64,000 nt of DNA from the NCBI GenBank assembly GCA_022560025.1, contig JAFISE010000002.1, positions 372,001-436,000 on the forward strand, in the 5' to 3' direction. The first letter of the stretch is position 1. Every line of letters starts with the position of its first letter. Shown one piece after another: positions 58,014 through 64,000 of this stretch. A program made the translations under genes and the position numbers. The notes beneath the pieces were generated by a model that saw nothing but the letters and a program-made list of their open reading frames with translations, had not been told where the DNA came from and made no database searches. The DNA comes from Stagonosporopsis chrysanthemi. Its lineage: Eukaryota; Ascomycota; Dothideomycetes; Pleosporales; Didymellaceae.

Positions 58014-59540
58014 CACGATTTCCGGTCAAACCTTCGTATTGACTCAAGCAAACCTTTCGCTATCACCATCTTAGCTTTCCCAAATAGGATATGAAGATTA
58101 TTGACACTCTTGACAGCGGGACGCCACGCGCCGAGTCACAAGCATCTGCTCTTGGTAATACGAGCGCACGTGTCAATGGGGTACATACGAGTGTCTCCAG
58201 GGTCGCACGTTCACATGTAAGGGCAAGAATGACCTGATGGTGTTTGGTAGAGCGATGCTCGGCATGTCCTGAGCTCCGCCAGGCTGAGATCAAGCAATAT
58301 TCCAACCCGCCGGTTTGATACCGAGCCTTATGTTGAATCTTATATTGACCGGGGTCGAAGTCCCCTGGCGAGGTCTGCTTTTAGCCCCTCACAAAGTTCC
58401 GACCAGCTCCTACGGAACTGTTCCAAAGCTTGTCCAAGGCGAAGCCTCGTCATGGAGGATGCGAATGCGATGCTTGCAACCACCTGGTCTTCACCGTACC
58501 CATTGACGTGGACGGGCTGCCCTACTGTGCACAGTGGGTGGATCAGTATGATTGCGCGCTTGGCATCATGATTAATATAGAACCAACCGACAGGCCCTCT
58601 GCACATCATGCTCGGACTCCTTGTCGACAGCATCATCACGGCTTGCCGCATCTGCAGGTATCCAGCCCGACAAAAGTGCCCGGTAGCCTCGCAGCTGGTT
58701 GCTGCAATGCAACAATTTCAGAAAAGAGCAAATCACAAAAAAGCAATGGCGTTCAGCCTCGAAGCTATTTTTTTTTTCTTCCTGATCTTTCAAGCCCAGC
58801 TAACCGGATGCAGCAACTTCACCTCGTATCTCCTGAACCGCAACCGCCTCCGCCGCAGTGCCCCACATCGTTCCGCGCTCGATTCCACCGTGTTCTGTCG
58901 ATCGTATGTCATTGCCCACTTTTGTTTCCTAGCAGACGCGATTTAATCACGACAGGTGGTGCACGCGCACGAAACACTGAAACAGCAGGGCAGAGATACA
59001 GCCATGCCACCAATGCCTTGCTGGACGCAACACCGTGCTGACAGGCAGAATTGCGTCTTCACGAGCAGGGACCGCAACCTTTGCAATAGCGGCGTTGCGT
59101 TAAGCACATGCCATGGACATTCAGGCACCGCATAGCGCGCTCAAAGTGATTGCCGTGCACACCACAGTCCAAAGCGCATCACGCGAACGTTCCCAATTGG
59201 ACAATAGCTCTCCACATGTTTGGAACCGCAATCTTGGATGTGTTCTGGAAACCGCAATGGCTGCGTCGGATCTCCCTGATACCGAGCGGCTGCACCGAAG
59301 ACAACACGGTGAAGACACCCCACCCCCTCTGTGGGTGTAGGCGAGTGTGGCGACTGTGATCAGTGACTGCAGTGCAATACATCATTGCCATAGTGTAGCC
59401 GTGGTATAGGAGACCGTACGGTAACTATAGGGACTGGATAGGGCGCTCTGCACTCAAACGAGCTAGGAGGCTATGTCTGCGCATCGCCACTGATCGACGT
59501 CTCGTTCCCCACGACCTGGAGGCGCGCCGGAGGAGACAAC

Positions 59541-59576
<36 letters not shown>
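59541..59576. repeat. (TTG)12 trinucleotide microsatellite
   Basis: Twelve perfect TTG (CAA) units in a gene-free region. Two diverged copies of a segment of about 30 bp (59479-59504 and about 59613-59646) flank it. On the minus strand it would encode poly-Gln, but no gene is supported. Confidence 0.9.
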
Positions 59577-59577
<1 letters not shown>

Positions 59578-60103
59578 CGTGCTTTGCAGATCCCATGTCT
59601 CGCTTGTATATTTGCACATCGCCGCTGATCAACCTCCAGTCTCTCGTTTCTCCTCTCCCGTCCTATACTGTGAGGGAGGTATACATGCTCGCTTCCCCGC
59701 TGCAGGGACAGTCTGTGCCAGCTGCCAGCTACCGCGCAACAGCGATTGGATGTGCTGTCTTGCCTCGCTTGTCTGCGAGATTGGTCCGAGGCGGATGCTC
59801 TGGCTGCCGCGTGAAGAGTGTCTAACCTTGGACTTGCCACATGGTAAGGTGACACGCGCAAGTCGTACTCGAAAAGGTCTACCTCACGGAGCGACACAGC
59901 AGTATCTCCGTCGTTGTTGTAATGTGCAGAAAGTGTTAGTCCTCGTAATCGAGCACTGGTGAGTCCTGAGCAGCAGCAGCATCGACACAGCATCCCGCTG
60001 CTGGACCAAATGCCTTCATTTCGTATATCCGCGTAACGCGTCTAGTGGTATCATATCAATCATTATCTCGTTTTCAACCCGCACTCTCCTGACTTTGCAT
60101 GCA

Positions 60104-61120
60104 CTACCTCCCCCCATCTCCTCCCCCCAGCAGGTCCCCCACGCCAATCCACTTCCTGACCAAGAACGCGCCCTGCGGCTGCAACTTGCGATAGTACGCG
60201 TCCTCCTTGCACAGGATCTCAAAATTGCGCTTCTTGTACCACTCCAGCCCGTCGTCGTTGGCCTCCCACACGTGCGCCGTGACGCAGCGCACGCCGTGGT
60301 CTGCAACAGCCTTCTTCACCACAGACTGCAGCAGGTGCATGGCGATGCCGTGTGAGCGGTAGGGGGCCAAGATGCCGAGGGTGCTGATGTAGAGTTGCGA
60401 GGAGGGGAGGAGACGGCAGCGGATGGCGCCAACGAGGCGGGGCCGTGGTGTCGCGTTTCCGTCGTTCTCCTGCTCTCTGTCTGTAGAGGTTTCGTCTGAT
60501 GTGGCCGTGGGCGAGGGGTGCCACAGCGCTATCAGCGTTATGCTGTGGTTCGGCTCGACCATGGTCTCCTTGTAGAACGAGTCTGGGTAGGGTATTGGCA
60601 GCGTCAGGGCGTTGAGGCGCTTGAAGGCATCGAGGTGTTCGGGCGTGAGGGGCGCGAGCTCGACATTCGGGGGTAGTGGGCGCAGCGAGAAGAGCGAGGG
60701 GGTGGCGGATTTGGGGAAGGGAATCGGAGGCGTCGAGGTGGCTGTTGAGGGCGTCTGGGTCGTGGTGGGTGGGGTGTCATTTGACAGTCCAAGTGGTGTA
60801 GGCACCCGCGAGAGGGTCGCCGGCGTGCCTGTGGCCGAAGGGCGAGGACTCTTCTTCGAGCGCGGCCGTGACGAGGGCGCAGACAGAAAGTCGTCGGGTA
60901 TGTCGTTCCATTGCTCCGTTGCCTTGGGAAGTGGCGTTGGTATTGTGTTCGAGGGCACGCGGTTCGTGGGCATGCGGGGAGGCGCGGAGACGGACTTTGG
61001 AGGTGGCGGCGGCCGTTTCGGTGCTGCTGAAGCTGGAGGAGGCGGCGGCGGTGGAGTCTGTGTGTTCTCTTTGCTCGCAGCTGGCTTCTTCAGCCACCCG
61101 GACAAGGACGACTGCAGCAT
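60104..61120 (-). CDS. GNAT-family N-acetyltransferase, Naa50-like
   Basis: An intronless 338-aa frame. The first about 170 residues are Pro/Ser/Thr-rich with poly-Pro runs and look disordered. The C-terminal half is the GNAT fold: VELAPLTPEHLDAFKRLNAL, IPYPDSFYKE (the Naa50 substrate loop type), VGAIRCRLLP, then ISTLGILAPYRSHGIAMHLL with the acetyl-CoA loop RSHGIA (near residue 250), and VTAHVWEANDDGLEWYKKRNF. Naa50 acetylates protein N-termini such as Met-Leu; the fungal homologue's substrate is not proven. The extreme N-terminus, QSSLSGWLKKPA, resembles a PCNA-interacting motif. It is divergent from MIC19, with about 300 bp between starts. Confidence 0.85.
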   Translation of the reverse strand: MLQSSLSGWLKKPAASKENTQTPPPPPPPASAAPKRPPPPPKSVSAPPRMPTNRVPSNTIPTPLPKATEQWNDIPDDFLSAPSSRPRSKKSPRPSATGTPATLSRVPTPLGLSNDTPPTTTQTPSTATSTPPIPFPKSATPSLFSLRPLPPNVELAPLTPEHLDAFKRLNALTLPIPYPDSFYKETMVEPNHSITLIALWHPSPTATSDETSTDREQENDGNATPRPRLVGAIRCRLLPSSQLYISTLGILAPYRSHGIAMHLLQSVVKKAVADHGVRCVTAHVWEANDDGLEWYKKRNFEILCKEDAYYRKLQPQGAFLVRKWIGVGDLLGGGDGGR

Positions 61121-61427
61121 GGCTGGGAGTGGTGCGGGAGTGCAGACGGGTGGGAGGGATTGGAGACTGGGGGGAGACGATGCAGGGAGAAAAGGCAGCT
61201 GCCCGTGTGTTTGCTGTTTATAGTGGCCACCAGCGCCGCCTAGTCATGAGGACAGATGTCTGTTGTTGAGTGCTAAACATGCGTCGACTTTCTGGAGCAT
61301 CCAACATTCCGCGCCGATCGCTACTGCATACGTCGTAGCGTACGTGACGCCCGGCCAAGGCTGAGGGCCGACTTCTCGCAGCAGCTGCATCATCGCGCTG
61401 GCATCCCGCACCTCCGACCGCAGCAAC
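61121..61427. promoter_or_regulatory. Divergent promoter of the acetyltransferase and MIC19 genes
   Basis: 307 bp between the two ATGs, on opposite strands. No conserved box was recognised. Confidence 0.45.
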
Positions 61428-62140
61428 ATGGGCGCTGAGAACTCGAAACCCTCTTCGGAGGTCAAGCAGCATGTCTTCTCCACGTACGTGCTGCTCCGCC
61501 CGCCCAATGGCTGCCCCGGCCGGCTGCCGACCCAGCCAGCAACGCGCGCACCAGTGCTGACAAGTTTGCGCGCAGAGATCACCCGGTCCGGTTCTCGAAC
61601 CAGCTGGTAGACTCGCTGCAGAAGAACACCTTCGTAAGTCGCCCGGCGGCGGGGGCGCGAGAGACAATGGACGGCCGCTGATTCTCGGAGCAGACGGATG
61701 CCACGCGCTCCAAGGCGCAGGAGCTGGCGTACCAGGAGCGCCTGACGGCCGAGCTGGAGAAGCTGCGCGAGCAGGGCACACAGGACTTCTCCAAGTTCAG
61801 CGAGACGCTGTCCGGCGAGGAGCCCCAGCCGTCGGAACCCTCGTTTACCGAGAAGCTCGCCGACGCGACCTCTTCCTCCGCCACGCTTGCCGAGAAGAAG
61901 CGCCAGCAGGACATGAGCCGTACGAGCGTGACAAAGGAGATTGAGCAGCTGCGCGCCAAGCTCGAGCAGCGCAAGAAGCTGGAGCAGGTCGATGCCGACC
62001 TGAACAAGGCCAAGGACGCCGTTGTCACATGTCTGAGGACCCACGACCGCAGGCCGCTGGACTGCTGGAAGGAGGTCGAGACATTCAAGCAGGAGGTCGG
62101 CAGGTTAGAAAAGGAGTTTGTCGAGCGGACGATCCGATGA
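61428..62140 (+). CDS. MIC19: MICOS subunit Mic19
   Basis: Three exons, 61428-61483, 61576-61633 and 61694-62140, give 186 aa. The start MGAENSKPSSEVKQHVFS has Gly2 in a position suited to N-myristoylation, as in other Mic19 proteins. Next is HPVRFSNQLVDSLQ, then a long charged coiled coil (about residues 45-145). The C-terminus has the CHCH-type pair C-x10-C (TCLRTHDRRPLDCWKEVE). Mic19 is a peripheral inner-membrane protein facing the intermembrane space. It joins Mic60 and Mic10 parts of the MICOS complex at cristae junctions. Long frames on the opposite strand over this gene are shadows of its GC-rich codons. Confidence 0.93.
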
Positions 62141-62686
62141 GCCGCGGGCTAGGACAGCAGACGTGCTACTATGAAGCCATGACACGTGCTTGGCCAACCA
62201 GGGTTCTGTACAGATAGAGTGGGCTTGTAAAAGCGTCCCATGAGCGGCTTCCTGTTTCTTCAGCTGATCGTTGATTCGTTTCCAAGCCTGTTTGTACCCC
62301 GCACTCGCACACGTGTGTCTGCGTTTGACCCCCAGCCTAGTTATTTCTCTCCTCTTTCCTGTCGCCCTCACTCCTCTTTCCTGTCACCCTCACTCCTCTT
62401 TCCTGTCACCCTCACTCCTCTTTCCTGTCACCCTCACTCCTCTTTCCTGTCGCCCTCACTCCTCTCACCTCTTGTGCCTTGCTCTTGCATACTCACCACC
62501 CCACATTCACCATGAAATCTTTCCCGCACGCCAGGAAGTGGGGCTGCTCTGGTTTACTACGTCGCCTCGCACTACTCTGCCTTCACTCCGCCCCACGTTA
62601 CAAATTTCAACAGCTGGCTCCAATACTACTCCCACCTGTGTTTCGATTTCACAGACGTCAGCACGCAAGGTAGTACAACTGGCGTG
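62141..62686. other. Intergenic with minisatellite
   Basis: Between MIC19 and the DNA methyltransferase gene. Apart from the 22-bp minisatellite nothing gene-like is seen; the methyltransferase promoter must lie here. Confidence 0.5.
62351..62460. repeat. 22-bp minisatellite, five copies
   Basis: Unit CCTCTTTCCTGTCRCCCTCACT in five head-to-tail copies, differing only at the R position (G,A,A,A,G), then a partial sixth. It is strongly pyrimidine-rich on the plus strand and lies about 230 bp upstream of the methyltransferase ATG. Confidence 0.95.
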
Positions 62687-64000
62687 ATGGCCGGCCGAGA
62701 CCGCGATGAGAATGCCACTGATAGCGAGGACGAGTGTGTGGAAATCCAGCTGATAGACCTAAGTAAGTAAACGTTGGGATGTAGTGGATCTTCACACCAA
62801 CAAAGCTTTTCCAGCGCTCGAGGAACAAGTGGAAGGGCCAGTGGACATTTATCAGTCCGCGGAAGTCTTTCCAAGTCCTGAAGTGAAGACGAGACAAACG
62901 AAAAATTTACCTCAAAGGCCAGACAAGGAAATACGCCATCACAGACTGACAGATGGAACTATTATCCGTGCAGACGACTTCGTGGAACTGCGCTGCCCCG
63001 AACACCGAAAAGTAGACCCAGAGCATTCTGGGGACTACCTTCGCATCGCAAAGATCATCAAGAACACTCAGACAGGGGAATTGCTACTTCGAGGCCATCG
63101 CTTCATGCGCGAGAAGTACCTCGTCGGCAAGTCGTACATAGGGCCCAACCCGCTCTATGGCCAACAAGACCGACGTATAAACAATCGAATCGGTGCGCGG
63201 TTGAATGAGCTGACGATGCATCTCGTCATCAGAGAAGACGACAACCGTCCAGCAATTGTGCAAGGACTGGAAGACGTACCAGTTGCAATGGTCCAAAGAA
63301 AGCGAGCAATCATTCTCACGGACAAACCGTACCCTATGCTAGGGTTTCGCTACGAGCCCAGGAGTTTCTATGCGCCTGTGGCTACCGGCTCAAAGGCAGA
63401 GCAGCGCCTTCACATCTTCAAGAATGGACCACTCATCTGTAGATGGTCAAGGATATCTATCACATCGCCGAACGGAAAAGTGTACGGCAGCATGTTCAGG
63501 TATCTTTCAAAGAAGGACATTTTACATTCGCATCCCAGCCCCACATCGAGCAACAACCGTTCCGGTCCAGCCATGCCGCATCTAAGGAAACGCTCTTTAG
63601 AAGAAATGCCCAATCTAACCGTGCGAAACCCCACGCACCCATCGAAGAAAGAGCCCTACACGTTCGGGGACATGTTTTGTGGTATGGGCGGAGCCTCTCG
63701 AGGTGCGAACCAAGCTGGTCTGAACGTTGTAGCTGGTCTGGACGCAGACGAAATTGCAGTCACAGCCTGGGAGGCAAACAACCCTAACAGTATTCCGTTG
63801 TGCATGGACTCTTTTGAGTCCGTAAGGAACGGTTTCTGGAAAAGCGTCGGGAGAATTGTCATGCTGATAATATCGTTTCCATGCCAGCCGTATAGCGGTG
63901 CTCAGTAAGTTTGTCTTTCGCATTCGTTCAGCATCTTAATTAAAGTGACAGGACTCGACCGGGACAGTATAATGAGCTGAATATTGCACAGTTATACGTC
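62687..64000 (+). CDS. C5-cytosine DNA methyltransferase, RID-like, 3' part outside the window
   Basis: Exons 62687-62762, 62815-63904 and 63952 onward; at least 400 residues are in view and the gene runs off the edge. The short first exon (MAGRDRDENATDSEDECVEI) is joined by a GTAAGT donor to TLEEQVEGPVDIYQSAEVF. A BAH-like or otherwise fungal N-terminal part (about 60-260) precedes the catalytic domain. That begins YTFGDMFCGMGGASRGANQA (AdoMet motif I), then VVAGLDADEIAVTAWEANNP and the active-site loop SFPCQPYSGAQTRPGQYNEL, with Cys of PCQ as nucleophile. The loop and its following residues are more like RID/Masc1 enzymes than Dim-2. RID is needed for repeat-induced point mutation in Neurospora. 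The remaining motifs lie beyond the edge. Confidence 0.87.

Larger units (their letters stand above)
55365..60103. other. Gene-poor region of 4.7 kb, GC-rich at left
   Basis: No gene is supported. From 55.4 to 57.1 kb the DNA is very GC-rich, with overlapping open frames in most of the six frames and many short tandem repeats, so frame length is not evidence here. From 57.2 to 60.1 kb frames are short and unrelated. It should hold the promoter of the ketopantoate-reductase-like gene on the left and the acetyltransferase 3' UTR on the right. Confidence 0.45.

Noticed and set aside
61244..62044. 266-codon and 169-codon frames antisense to MIC19
   Set aside because: Shadows of MIC19 exons and introns; no domain or plausible start context.
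1..64000. CRISPR arrays, insertion sequences, rRNA genes, prophage or secondary-metabolite backbone genes
   Set aside because: Read for on both strands; none seen, as expected for a fungal housekeeping region.

Overview
This window is nuclear DNA from a filamentous ascomycete (Pezizomycotina, most like a Dothideomycete; the class is an inference). The evidence is short spliceosomal introns of about 45-100 nt with GTANGT donors and CTNAC branch sites, a bifunctional ARG5,6 gene, a NIMA kinase with the filamentous-fungal insert before the catalytic loop, a RID-like DNA methyltransferase and a Pol III tRNA gene. I predicted every splice junction by eye. For each complete multi-exon gene the exon lengths sum to a multiple of three.

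Layout. 0-6.2 kb: an RBR ubiquitin ligase, a YeeE/YedE-type sulfur transporter and the Mob1 kinase activator, all on the minus strand. 6.6-12.4 kb: a large GH63-like glycosidase and a dienelactone-hydrolase-like protein. 12.7-17.4 kb: an ankyrin/BTB gene and nimA, divergently arranged. 17.8-22.5 kb: exosome subunit RRP43, an AIF/FSP1-like oxidoreductase and NAC-beta (egd1). 23.1-28.4 kb: a copper-uptake neighbourhood with a GPI-anchored X325/Bim1-like copper protein, a Ctr copper transporter and a divergently transcribed ferric/cupric reductase. 28.7-33.2 kb: a small unknown protein, a Dfg5-like GH76 mannosidase and an R-SNARE. 34.2-42 kb: ARG5,6 and a large UBA-domain protein. 43.9-45.7 kb: an MFS sugar transporter. 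45.7-48.5 kb: a gene-poor, repeat-bearing stretch with one small unknown gene. 48.5 kb: tRNA-Lys(UUU). 49.2-55.4 kb: a glucokinase, and a ketopantoate-reductase-like protein with a very long Pro/Gly/Asn/Met-rich tail. 55.4-60.1 kb: gene-poor, starting GC-rich and repetitive. 60.1-64 kb: a GNAT acetyltransferase, MIC19, a 22-bp minisatellite and the 5' part of a C5 DNA methyltransferase cut by the window edge.

How genes fit together. Most are single-copy housekeeping genes with no operon logic. The exception is 23-28 kb, where three adjacent genes supply the steps of high-affinity copper import: reduction (FRE), extracellular copper binding (X325/Bim1) and membrane transport (Ctr). Two identical CTTGCTCA octamers lie upstream of the X325 gene.

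Most notable sequence-level oddities: egd1 is only in frame if a one-nucleotide exon is used; the first intron of mob1 is 585 nt, a multiple of three and free of stops; RRP43 has a 28-codon uORF whose stop overlaps the main start codon; glkA has a GC-AG intron; and the 3' end of the tRNA-Lys gene with its flank is duplicated 141 bp downstream.
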